Below, piece after piece: positions 28,620 through 35,478 of a stretch of 64,000 bases of DNA (the stretch's first letter is position 1; each line of letters begins with the position of its first letter). The notes below the pieces were generated by a model, which was given only the letters and a program-made list of their open reading frames with translations, was not told where the DNA came from and searched no databases. The translations under genes were made by a program, and so were the position numbers. Origin of the DNA: an uncultured Bacteroidales bacterium (GTDB lineage Bacteria > Bacteroidota > Bacteroidia > Bacteroidales > Paludibacteraceae); contig CAMKDV010000004.1 of the NCBI GenBank assembly GCA_946411385.1, forward strand, positions 62,001-126,000, given 5' to 3'.

Positions 28620-30458
28620 TTATTTATTCTTTTCATAAACGAGGCTGTCGCCTTTGATCACGTAGTGTCCTGAATAGACGATGGTCTTTTCGGCTATCTG
28701 GCGCACCACGATGCCGCAATCCATACCGGCATCATAAGCGCCGTAGTTCTTTGGATGCTCCACCATGCAGATGCATGTATATTGGGGATTATCCTCGGGG
28801 AAATAGCCGACAAACGTCATTCTGTGTTCGCGCGGCTGGTAGCGTCCGTTGCGGAAGAGCTGCGCCGTACCCGTCTTGCCGGCTATCGGTACGAGTTTCG
28901 ATTGTGCCTTGGGTGCTCCCCATGGCAGCACGGAAGCCGTGCCCAGATGATTGTCCCATACCACGTCGTGCAGTGCAGCTCGGACATCTTCCAAAGTGCT
29001 TTGGCGGCACATGCTGCTCTTGAGCGTCTCGGTGTCATAGCGGCGGATAACTTTCTCGCCATCCACAACGCGCTCCACGAGGTACGGGCGGATCATCTTG
29101 CCGTCATTGGCGATGCCGTTATAGAACGTAAGTATCTGCATCGGAGTCAGTTCCACGGAGTAGCCGTACGCCATTCGTGATAGCGTCACGGCATCATCTG
29201 GCACGTCTATACGTGCGTTCTGCGCACCCGGTATCTCGCAATACACGCTGTCTTTCAAGCCCATCCTCTGCAGTTTGTCCACAAACTTCGCCGCCTTGCC
29301 GTCATAACTTTTCAGGATCATCTTGGCAAAAGCGATGTTTGACGACACCGCCAGCGCACTTCTCACCGTATAGATAGTGTCGTGTGGGTGGGCGTCGCGG
29401 TGAAGGGCGTCGTGATATTTCCAACCCTCTCGGTATACTTCGAAGGTATCCGTTATGTTCACTTTGCCGTCATCCAGCGCCGCCATCATCGCAATGGTCT
29501 TGAATGTCGAACCCGGTTCAACGCGCGTCACGGCATGGTTGGCTTTCTCGCTGTAGCCGCCCTCGCTGTCGCGGTCCAGATTGCAGATGGCACGAATCTT
29601 GCCGCTCTGGGTCTCCATCAATATGCAACAGCCCCAGTCGGCACGAGTGCGCTCCAGGCATCCGCGCAAGGCCGTCTCGGTTATATCCAGAAGGTTGGCA
29701 TCCAGCGTGGTGACCAGATCATAGCCGTTGACGGCATCCACGATCGTCACATCCACCCATTGACCGCCTACCCTCTCCTTTTCAGCCAGACCGTCAATGC
29801 CGTGCAGGTCGTTCTCGAAGGTCTTTTCCAGACCCGTATTGCCTTTACCCGTTGTGGTGATGATCGTGCCTAAGGTACGCGATGCGAGCGAACCGAACGG
29901 TTTCTTGCGTTGCGGATATTCCTCCAGCGACAAGCCCGACTGATAGTAGCCTTTTCGGAAGAGTGGCAACTGTTGTATCTCGCGCTTTTGTATGTACGAC
30001 ACGCGCTTGGTACACAACCTTACATAGCTGCCGTTCTCGCGCGGCCGTCCGTTGCGGTCTTTGCCGTTACGCTTGCGGAAAGAATTTGTTATCAGCGACT
30101 TGTATTCTGACGCTGATTTATCCTTTACGATGCGGCTCATGCCTATGCAGATACTATCGATGTAGAGGTTGAACAGCGAATCGTTGTTCATGTGCAGCGC
30201 CGGTACACGCGTATCCATATATACATAGTATTCCGGCACGCTGCTCACGAGCAGACGTCCGTCCTTGTCGAGTATATTTCCCCGCTGCGGATTGATCACC
30301 TTGGCGTTAGGCTGCTGCGTAGTAGCCATCTGCATCCAGTAGTCGCGCTCAAACACCTGCACCTTGATTATGTGGCCAATCACAGCCACAAAGCCTAACA
30401 GCAACAGGCCGAAAACGATTGCAAAACGCAATATGGCATTTCTTCTTGGGTCGGGCAT
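28620..30458 (-). CDS. ftsI: Penicillin-binding protein FtsI (septal transpeptidase)
   Basis: FtsI (PBP3) crosslinks peptidoglycan at the septum, partnered with FtsW. It has 612 residues. A short cytoplasmic start is followed by one membrane helix (about 9-33) and a dimerisation domain with NPQRGNILDKDGRLL near 56-70. The transpeptidase domain has active-site Ser317 in STFK (317-320), SSN in ALAVSSNIAFAK, and KTGT in IAGKTGTAQLF. Many Bacteroidota relatives carry a C-terminal PASTA domain; this one ends soon after the transpeptidase fold (VIKGDSLVYEKNK), so it is a PASTA-less form. It lies 9 bp after ftsL. Confidence 0.95.
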   Translation of the reverse strand: MPDPRRNAILRFAIVFGLLLLGFVAVIGHIIKVQVFERDYWMQMATTQQPNAKVINPQRGNILDKDGRLLVSSVPEYYVYMDTRVPALHMNNDSLFNLYIDSICIGMSRIVKDKSASEYKSLITNSFRKRNGKDRNGRPRENGSYVRLCTKRVSYIQKREIQQLPLFRKGYYQSGLSLEEYPQRKKPFGSLASRTLGTIITTTGKGNTGLEKTFENDLHGIDGLAEKERVGGQWVDVTIVDAVNGYDLVTTLDANLLDITETALRGCLERTRADWGCCILMETQSGKIRAICNLDRDSEGGYSEKANHAVTRVEPGSTFKTIAMMAALDDGKVNITDTFEVYREGWKYHDALHRDAHPHDTIYTVRSALAVSSNIAFAKMILKSYDGKAAKFVDKLQRMGLKDSVYCEIPGAQNARIDVPDDAVTLSRMAYGYSVELTPMQILTFYNGIANDGKMIRPYLVERVVDGEKVIRRYDTETLKSSMCRQSTLEDVRAALHDVVWDNHLGTASVLPWGAPKAQSKLVPIAGKTGTAQLFRNGRYQPREHRMTFVGYFPEDNPQYTCICMVEHPKNYGAYDAGMDCGIVVRQIAEKTIVYSGHYVIKGDSLVYEKNK

Positions 30459-30467
30459 GAGGTGTCT

Positions 30468-30785
30468 TTATTTGATGTATATCACGGGTTTGTTGGATTC
30501 TTTGATGCGGCTGCCGCGTTCTTTCAGTTCGCGTGCCACGGCTGACTGACGAGTGCTGCTTGCCAGCTCCGAACTAATGGTCAGCTCTTCGTTACGGGCA
30601 TCTTGCAGTTCTTTCTGCAGCGCCTGGATGCGCACGTATTGCCATTCGGAGATGAAGCCCATCAGCACACTCACAAAGAAAAACACGCTGACCACTCCTA
30701 CCAGCCAGTAGTGCTTCGATACCTGCTCCGAACGGTAGATCTCGCCGTTCAGTATTCGTTGTATCAATGATAAACGCTTGTCCAT
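30468..30785 (-). CDS. ftsL: FtsL-like cell-division protein
   Basis: 105 residues from ATG 30785 (MDKRLSLIQRILNGEIYRSEQ). There is one membrane helix (WLVGVVSVFFFVSVLMGFI, about 27-45), then a coiled-coil-like region (YVRIQALQKELQDARNEELTISSELA) and a short tail RGSRIKESNKPVIYIK. Topology, size and place between rsmH and ftsI fit FtsL, which with FtsB and FtsQ activates FtsWI. Sequence conservation in this family is low, so position carries much of the evidence. The purine-rich stretch AAAGGAAGAGGA just before the ATG could act as a ribosome-binding site and is itself part of the 7-bp repeat array. Confidence 0.85.
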   Translation of the reverse strand: MDKRLSLIQRILNGEIYRSEQVSKHYWLVGVVSVFFFVSVLMGFISEWQYVRIQALQKELQDARNEELTISSELASSTRQSAVARELKERGSRIKESNKPVIYIK

Positions 30786-30793
30786 TCCTCTTC

Positions 30794-30917
30794 CTTTCAA
30801 CTTTCACCTTTCAATTTCCTTTCCCCTTTCAATTTTCAACTTCCTTTCAATTTTCACCTTTCAATTTTCACCTTTCAATTTTCAACTTCCTTTCACTTTT
30901 CACCTTTCAATTTTCAA
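30794..30917. repeat. Long 7-bp degenerate tandem array between rsmH and ftsL
   Basis: Units such as ctttcaa, ttttcac and ttttcaa alternate, with occasional 11-bp units cttcctttcaa or tttcctttccc. The array fills the whole gap and runs into the rsmH 3' end, encoding its last residues KLKIER. A single copy of the same sequence in the other orientation (aattgaaaggtgaaag) occurs at 34676-34691, so the motif is dispersed. Confidence 0.75.
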
Positions 30918-31820
30918 CTTCTCCGCCACGCGCAGCTTGGCGGACCGTGCCCTTGGATTGCGCGCCACCTCTTCCTCGCTTGCCATCCGGCCCTTCTCTA
31001 TCACCTTGTACGGCGTGCAGATATTGCCGTAAAAATCTTTCTCCACCGTTCCTTCCGTGTTTCCCGCTTTCATGAAGTTTTTCACGATGCGGTCTTCCAG
31101 CGAATGGTAAGTAAGGATCACCAGCCTTCCTCCGGGAGCAAGCAGACCGGTAGCGCTGTTCAATAGATCGCGCAATGCTCCCAACTCATCGTTCACCTCG
31201 ATGCGCAGGGCTTGGAACAGCCGTGCAGCATCTTGTTTGTCGTGCAAACGAACGGCATCCAATAGCGCCTGAGTGGTCAGGATAGGATTGGCGGCACGTC
31301 TGCTCACTATCTGCCGCGCCAAGGCACGCGAGTTATTGAATTCGCCGTACAGGTACAGGATGTTCGCCAGATCTTCCTCGCTGTAGGTGTTCACCACTTT
31401 CTCCGCCGTGAGGTTCTGCCGCGCATTCATTCGCATATCCAGAGGTGCATCGTAGCGGAAAGAGAAGCCTCGCTCGGCGGTATCGAAATGATGAAAGCTC
31501 ACTCCCAGATCCGCCAAAATGCCGTCCACCTGACTGACGCCGTAGTAGTCCATGAAGTTGCTCAGGTAGCGGAAGTTCGTCCTGACGAAGGTGAAACGCG
31601 GGTCATCGATGCGGTTGGCATACGCGTCGGCATCCTGATCCAGTCCGTATAGCCTGTCGCAACTGCGGAGATGCTCCATGATGCCGCGGCTATGACCGCC
31701 GCCGCCGAACGTGACATCCACAAAAACTTTAGGCGCAGCCTCCTCGGCTACCACCTCGTTCAAGCGCAATCCGTCCAGCACTTCCCGCAGCATCGCCGGC
31801 ACGTGATAGACCTCAGTCAT
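30900..31820 (-). CDS. rsmH: 16S rRNA m4C1402 methyltransferase RsmH
   Basis: RsmH (MraW) methylates N4 of C1402 in 16S rRNA using S-adenosylmethionine. The start at 31820 (MTEVYHVPAMLREVLDGLRL) gives 306 residues and matches the usual YHxPV opening; ATG 31841 is possible. An ATG at 31865 overlaps the -7 box and is ruled out. Motif I is VFVDVTFGGGGHSRGIMEHL. LADLGVSFHHFDTAERGFSFRYDAPLDMRM and GGRLVILTYHSLEDRIVKNFM are family hallmarks. It opens the dcw block here; mraZ, which often precedes it, is missing and a toxin-antitoxin pair lies divergently upstream. The final residues KLKIER are encoded by the repeat array. Confidence 0.95.
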   Translation of the reverse strand: MTEVYHVPAMLREVLDGLRLNEVVAEEAAPKVFVDVTFGGGGHSRGIMEHLRSCDRLYGLDQDADAYANRIDDPRFTFVRTNFRYLSNFMDYYGVSQVDGILADLGVSFHHFDTAERGFSFRYDAPLDMRMNARQNLTAEKVVNTYSEEDLANILYLYGEFNNSRALARQIVSRRAANPILTTQALLDAVRLHDKQDAARLFQALRIEVNDELGALRDLLNSATGLLAPGGRLVILTYHSLEDRIVKNFMKAGNTEGTVEKDFYGNICTPYKVIEKGRMASEEEVARNPRARSAKLRVAEKLKIER

Positions 31821-31862
31821 CTCTCGCGAATCATCTTTCATCCGTTCATCTCTTTTCGCTTG

Positions 31863-31894
31863 CAAAGATACGAAAAAAAAATGACATTTCCAAA
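31863..31894 (-). promoter_or_regulatory. Bacteroidota-type promoter of the rsmH-ftsL-ftsI-mur block
   Basis: Minus-strand TTTG (31894-31891) and TATCTTTG (31870-31863) have a 20-bp spacer. The start site should be near 31857. The box overlaps the first potential ATG of rsmH, which fixes the true start downstream. Confidence 0.8.
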
Positions 31895-31942
31895 TAATTT
31901 ACGAAAAAAATCGCACATACACGCAAAAAAAACAACTACACT

Positions 31943-31974
31943 CTTGCATATATGATATTTTTTTTGTAACTTTG
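31943..31974 (+). promoter_or_regulatory. Promoter of the toxin-antitoxin pair
   Basis: A TTTG-like -33 box (CTTG, 31943-31946) and TAACTTTG (31967-31974) have a 20-bp spacer. A canonical Shine-Dalgarno AGGAGG follows at 32008-32013, 5 bp before ATG 32019. Such a strong site is unusual among the genes of this window. Confidence 0.75.
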
Positions 31975-32018
31975 CGGTGAAATTGCAAAAAATGTATTGA
32001 AACTGAGAGGAGGTTAAT

Positions 32019-32267
32019 ATGAATGCTTTACAATTGAATGCTGAAATCCACCGTAGTTTAGGTATCCTTTCGGAAGACGAAAACATGCTCAGACGAGCAG
32101 CTAAGTATCTCAAACGCTTGGCGAACGAACTCACGTACGACCCCACATTGATGTCGAAAGAGGAGTTCTTTACGCGCGTGGAAGAGGCTGAGCGTGAGAT
32201 TGCCGAAGGGAAAGGAACTCGTTTTACGAACAAGGCAGAGATGAATGCATGGCTTAATTCTCTTTGA
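32019..32267 (+). CDS. Antitoxin of a YoeB-type toxin-antitoxin pair
   Basis: 82 residues, starting MNALQLNAEIHRSLGILSEDENML. It is largely helical and charged, with a helix-rich N-terminal half (RRAAKYLKRLANEL) and a C-terminal amphipathic stretch (SKEEFFTRVEEAEREIAEGKG). This fits the toxin-wrapping region of small Bacteroidales antitoxins paired with Txe/YoeB toxins. No clear ribbon-helix-helix or helix-turn-helix is visible, so autoregulation is uncertain. The call rests on size, the 2-bp spacing to the toxin gene and the strong Shine-Dalgarno. It probably neutralises the downstream mRNA interferase. Confidence 0.78.
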   Translation: MNALQLNAEIHRSLGILSEDENMLRRAAKYLKRLANELTYDPTLMSKEEFFTRVEEAEREIAEGKGTRFTNKAEMNAWLNSL

Positions 32268-32269
32268 TT

Positions 32270-32542
32270 ATGTTTGCTATCGTTTATTCACCCCGCGCGG
32301 AAGAAGACTTGCGCAAGTTAAAGAAAAGCGAGCCAGTTGCTTTTCAAAAGGCACTTAAACTGTTAAATGAATTGGTTGACCATCCTAAAACCGGAACAGG
32401 TCATCCTGAACCGTTGAAAGGAAAGCCGGAAAATCGTTGGAGTAGACAAATATCCAAGAAACATCGCTTGGTATATCGCATATTCGAGACAGAAGTATAT
32501 GTAGAAGTTCTGACCGCTTATGGTCATTACGATGATAAATAA
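32270..32542 (+). CDS. yoeB: YoeB/Txe-family mRNA interferase toxin
   Basis: 90 residues from ATG 32270, two bases after the antitoxin stop; a TTG at 32264 is also in frame but unlikely. It has the RelE/YoeB fold pattern: YSPRAEEDLRKLKKSEPVAFQKALKLLNEL, then GTGHPEPLKG with a glutamate near 47, WSRQISKKHRLVYRI with arginines 59 and 66, and the C-terminal AYGHYDDK with His86-Tyr87. These match the catalytic positions of YoeB, a ribosome-dependent endoribonuclease that cuts mRNA at the A site when the antitoxin is degraded. The set appears complete, so the toxin is probably active. The pair sits where mraZ would be expected, ahead of rsmH. Confidence 0.9.
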   Translation: MFAIVYSPRAEEDLRKLKKSEPVAFQKALKLLNELVDHPKTGTGHPEPLKGKPENRWSRQISKKHRLVYRIFETEVYVEVLTAYGHYDDK

Positions 32543-32604
32543 AACATCGTCCACTCCAGACGGCCCAATGGGGTCTCCACAGAAAGCTTGCTTTCGCATG
32601 GGGG

Positions 32605-32669
32605 AAGCAAAGGCAATTGTGCGCTTTATACCACCGCGTGGCATCCGTTAGCGCAATTTGCCGAACGCG
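32605..32669. repeat. Structured dispersed element, copy A
   Basis: This 65-bp copy is related to 22966-23031. Same three-tier fold: GGCAA 32612-32616 with TTGCC 32658-32662; TGCGCT 32620-32625 with AGCGCA 32650-32655; CCAC 32631-32634 with GTGG 32638-32641 around a 3-nt loop. The middle and upper stems differ from copy B in sequence but keep pairing. Confidence 0.65.
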
Positions 32670-32746
32670 TAGGAGCGTTGCTTACGAACGTAATCGTAAG
32701 GACATAGGCGCAAGTGTGCGCCAAGATAAAGCGTTATAAGCCAAAC

Positions 32747-32883
32747 TTGATTGTTTGAAAACTGGACACTTTCAACAAATCATTGTAAATTCAAGTACGG
32801 TTTATGCACGCTCACGTTAACAGCGTGAGTTTTCCGTGCGTAAATTTGAATTTACAAGGTAGTCCAGAACCTCAAACAATCAA
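32747..32883. repeat. Nested palindrome of about 137 bp before the LRR gene
   Basis: Arms from outside in: TTGATTGTTTGA (32747-32758) with TCAAACAATCAA (32872-32883), perfect 12 bp; CTGGAC (32762-32767) with GTCCAG (32862-32867); TTGTAAATTCAA (32783-32794) with TTGAATTTACAA (32846-32857), perfect 12 bp; TTTATGCACG (32801-32810) with CGTGCGTAAA (32835-32844); CTCACG (32811-32816) with CGTGAG (32824-32829). An alternative pairing, GTACGG (32795-32800) with CCGTGC (32834-32839), competes with the fourth arm. Confidence 0.7.
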
Positions 32884-32940
32884 ATGAAGCCGAGAAGGTT
32901 CACGCTTTTATTATGTATTATCATATTAATATATATCATA

Positions 32941-34590
32941 ATGAAAAAAAATTATTCATTGTTAATTGCAATTTGCACGACATGCTTTATGTTTGCGCAA
33001 AATGAATTTTTTACCGTTTCAGAATTGATGACTGAGTACAACAACCTCAACATATCAAGCGGGCAAACTGCAAGTGAGAGATATACTGTTCGTGGTTATG
33101 TTACCAAATGGAAAGATGGTTACCCTGACTACCAAAATGGAACGTTCTACATTGATGATTCTGCAACAGGCTCAACTACTCTTTTGCAATGTTTTCGCCT
33201 AAAAGGAGTAGAAAACTATGATAAAGTCACTCTCGTTGTTGGTGATTATGTTGAGGTGCAAAATGCTCAACTCATGAACTACTACGGAAGTGCAGAACTA
33301 AAAAATGGTTCTTTTACAATCATTTCCAAGCCTTCAATATCAGGACAATGTGGTGATAATATCAATTATAATTTCGATAACAACATATTGACATTCACAG
33401 GTGTGGGCGACATGTGGGAAGATAGTGAAACTATGTTAGAGTTGAATGATTACAAGCCATTCATACATTCAATTACCATCCAGGAAGGCATTACCTCTTT
33501 AAAATCGTCGGCATTTTCTGATTGTATAAATCTTCATTCTATAGCATTACCTTCATCGCTACAGTCAATAAATTACTATGCATTTAAAGGTAGTGGATTG
33601 CAGTCAGTTACAATTCCAGACAATGTTACTTTTATTGGTGAAGAGGCATTTGCGAAATGCATGAATTTAACGAGCACAACGTTAGGTAGTTCTTTGCAAT
33701 TTTTATCCAATGGTGTATTTAGCAATTGCAGAAATTTGTCCTCTATATCTCTCCCAAATAGCTTAACATATATAGCTCCGGAAGTTATTTATGGAACAAA
33801 TATATATTATGATGACACAAAATGGGAAAATGGTGCGTTGTACATTAATGATTGTTTGATTTCTGGTATAAGGCGTAATCCGGATGACATATCTATCCTT
33901 GAAGAGTTGGGCTTTGCGACTATACCGGAAGAAATTAGAACAGATAGCGTATATTCAATAAAAGAAGGAACAAGATTAATTGCTGCTGATGCTTTCCGAC
34001 CTGACGGAGAAACTAATTGGATAAAGAAACTTACTATTCCTCATTCGGTGGAATATATTGGTTCATATGCTCTCATGCAAAACACACTGACTGAACTGGA
34101 ATGGAATGCAATCCATTGCTATGATTTTGAGATTCCTATTCCATTTGCCGACGGACAAAATACTGATCACCCATTATACATTATCCCTTTTGAGAACGAA
34201 TCTATCCCTTACCAATATAATCATGCGTACGTACAGAAAATATCTTTTGCTCAAGATGTAGAATACCTACCAAAAGATTTATGCCGTAGGATGCCGGATC
34301 TAAGGGAGATATATAATTATAATCCGAATCCCATAACAGTATCGCCAAACATGTTTGAAATGGTAGATTATAATAGTTGCGTATTATTTGTTCCGCAAGG
34401 TAGCGTGTTCAACTATGCCGCAGCACCTGTATGGGAAAATTTCATAAATATTCAAGAAATGCCAAATGTGTTTACAAATACTGAAAATAGATTCAAAAAT
34501 ACTATTCCTGTAAAGTTTCTCCGCAACGGCCAACTCCTCATCCTTCGCGACGGCAAAACCTATACTATCCAAGGGCAAGAAGTTAAGTAA
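32941..34590 (+). CDS. Secreted BspA-type leucine-rich-repeat protein with OB-fold-like domain
   Basis: 549 residues from ATG 32941 (MKKNYSLLIAICTTCFMFAQ, signal peptide). An upstream in-frame ATG (32884) would add a poor leader and abut the palindrome. Residues about 22-130 (FTVSELMTEYNNL, YTVRGYVTKWKDG, FYIDDSA, VGDYVEVQNAQL) look like an OB-fold domain found in Bacteroidales secreted proteins. The middle has LRR_5/BspA repeats (ITSLKSSAFSDCINLHSIALPSSLQSI, VTFIGEEAFAKCMNLTSTTLGSSL). The end KFLRNGQLLILRDGKTYTIQGQEVK is a recurrent Bacteroidales tail. The gene is visibly AT-richer than its neighbours and sits in an island with a toxin-antitoxin pair, suggesting transfer. BspA-type proteins often bind host or matrix proteins; the ligand here is unknown. 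Confidence 0.85.
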   Translation: MKKNYSLLIAICTTCFMFAQNEFFTVSELMTEYNNLNISSGQTASERYTVRGYVTKWKDGYPDYQNGTFYIDDSATGSTTLLQCFRLKGVENYDKVTLVVGDYVEVQNAQLMNYYGSAELKNGSFTIISKPSISGQCGDNINYNFDNNILTFTGVGDMWEDSETMLELNDYKPFIHSITIQEGITSLKSSAFSDCINLHSIALPSSLQSINYYAFKGSGLQSVTIPDNVTFIGEEAFAKCMNLTSTTLGSSLQFLSNGVFSNCRNLSSISLPNSLTYIAPEVIYGTNIYYDDTKWENGALYINDCLISGIRRNPDDISILEELGFATIPEEIRTDSVYSIKEGTRLIAADAFRPDGETNWIKKLTIPHSVEYIGSYALMQNTLTELEWNAIHCYDFEIPIPFADGQNTDHPLYIIPFENESIPYQYNHAYVQKISFAQDVEYLPKDLCRRMPDLREIYNYNPNPITVSPNMFEMVDYNSCVLFVPQGSVFNYAAAPVWENFINIQEMPNVFTNTENRFKNTIPVKFLRNGQLLILRDGKTYTIQGQEVK

Positions 34591-34710
34591 TCGCTCTTCT
34601 GTTCACTTCTCGGTGCTATTCTTAACTAAACGGCACGCGCTACATTGCCACTGGAGTGAAAGTGGAGTAAGGGGGAATTGAAAGGTGAAAGATAATAAAT
34701 CTTGGATTAT

Positions 34711-34747
34711 TACACTACGAGCGGCTCGATGAGTCGCTCGTAGTGTA
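34711..34747. terminator. Perfect 13-bp stem hairpin after the LRR gene
   Basis: TACACTACGAGCG (34711-34723) pairs with CGCTCGTAGTGTA (34735-34747) around an 11-nt loop. It lies 120 bp after the LRR stop. No long T-run follows on either strand, so it is a possible terminator or a structural repeat. Confidence 0.45.
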
Positions 34748-34849
34748 GTTAGTTGGGTAAGCCGTCGCGCAAGAATTGGAATAGACCGATGTAACTTATT
34801 CCGTTATCATCCGTCCATGGAGCAATATCATCGCCGATATTTATCCTCT

Positions 34850-34950
34850 TTTTGGTGCAGATTTGCACTAAATTACGATTAAATGCCATCTCTATCCGTA
34901 TTTTGGCGCAAATTTGCACTAAATTGCGGTTAATGTAACTTCTATCCGTA
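34850..34950. repeat. 51-bp direct tandem duplication
   Basis: Copy 1 (34850-34900) starts ttttggtgcagatttgcac and ends tctatccgta. Copy 2 (34901-34950) starts ttttggcgcaaatttgcac and ends tctatccgta. Only a few bases and one indel separate them. Confidence 0.8.
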
Positions 34951-34988
34951 AATGAAGTCTAATCTCATTCATCTAACGCACTGTAGGT

Positions 34989-35043
34989 CCATTCTCACTC
35001 CATCTCCACTCCGTTATCAGTCCATTTCCAGTCCGTTTACGAG
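34989..35043. repeat. 11-bp degenerate tandem array
   Basis: Five contiguous 11-bp units: ccattctcact, ccatctccact, ccgttatcagt, ccatttccagt, ccgtttacgag. They share the core cc(a/g)t(t/c)..c with the units at 49324-49367. Confidence 0.75.
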
Positions 35044-35103
35044 TCAATGTCCTGAGTGATGCCAGTCTTACATCCTTTCTGCATCGGTATTACCACAGGG
35101 TTG

Positions 35104-35158
35104 CAATGTATGCTCAATGTATACTGAATGTATGCTCAATATATGCTCAATGTATGCT
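35104..35158. repeat. 11-bp tandem array
   Basis: Five contiguous 11-bp units: caatgtatgct, caatgtatact, gaatgtatgct, caatatatgct, caatgtatgct. The phase is exact, with one or two changes per unit. Confidence 0.85.
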
Positions 35159-35371
35159 TCTCCCAACGTCACCGCACTTACAAAACATTGTATATATATT
35201 ACATAGTAATATATAATGAGAGCATCTAAACGTCTTTGGTTTTACAAGAAATCCCCTAAAAAAGGCAATAAATTGCAATTCTTCGGTACATAAACTTTCC
35301 TTTTGCTCCGCAAACGCGACTTTTAGAAAATTTCTTTTTGCTCCACAAATATGATTTTTTCTGAAAGAAAA

Positions 35372-35403
35372 TTTGCAAATGTCATTTTTTTTTTGTATCT
35401 TTG
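35372..35403 (+). promoter_or_regulatory. Bacteroidota-type promoter of prfA
   Basis: TTTG at 35372-35375 and TATCTTTG at 35396-35403 have a 20-bp spacer. The leader to ATG 35479 is about 70 nt. The box is preceded by an imperfectly duplicated stretch of about 34 bp. Confidence 0.8.
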
Positions 35404-35478
35404 TAGGCGGAATAGTTTGCACTAAACAAAACGTATTGTTCAACCGGTAACTAACTGTTACCGATTCATGACACAAAG

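Larger units (their letters stand above)
32543..32940. other. Hairpin-rich non-coding stretch between the toxin and LRR genes
   Basis: No convincing gene lies in these 398 bp. In order they hold: hairpin GAAAGC-tt-GCTTTC (32582-32595); structured element copy A (32605-32669); AACGC/GCGTT (about 32664-32679); CTTACGA-acgtaa-TCGTAAG (about 32681-32700); GGCGCA-agtg-TGCGCC (about 32707-32722); and a nested palindrome (32747-32883). The density of perfect stems is far above the rest of the window. The stretch could be a structured RNA, a degraded mobile element or both. The codons 32884-32940 before the LRR start are AT-rich and look like leader. Confidence 0.6.
34591..35478. other. 888-bp non-coding, repeat-rich gap before prfA
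   Basis: No supported gene is seen. Contents in order: one copy of the aattgaaaggtgaaag motif (34676-34691); a 13-bp perfect hairpin (34711-34747); a 51-bp tandem duplication (34850-34950); two 11-bp arrays (34989-35043 and 35104-35158); an imperfect duplication of about 34 bp (ccttttgctccgcaaacg.. about 35297-35330 and ctttttgctccacaaat.. 35331-35366); then the prfA promoter (35372-35403). Composition is AT-rich throughout. Confidence 0.6.

Noticed and set aside
32747..32883. Group II intron domain V or integron attC site
   Set aside because: GTACGGTTT resembles a domain V end but the matching AGCCGT partner and 34-nt fold are absent; attC core sites and an integrase are not seen.
32884..32940. 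Earlier start for the LRR protein at ATG 32884
   Set aside because: It would add residues directly after the palindrome and spoil the signal peptide that begins at 32941.
34989..35158. Possible CRISPR array
   Set aside because: Units are 11 bp and contiguous with no spacers, and no cas genes are in the window.
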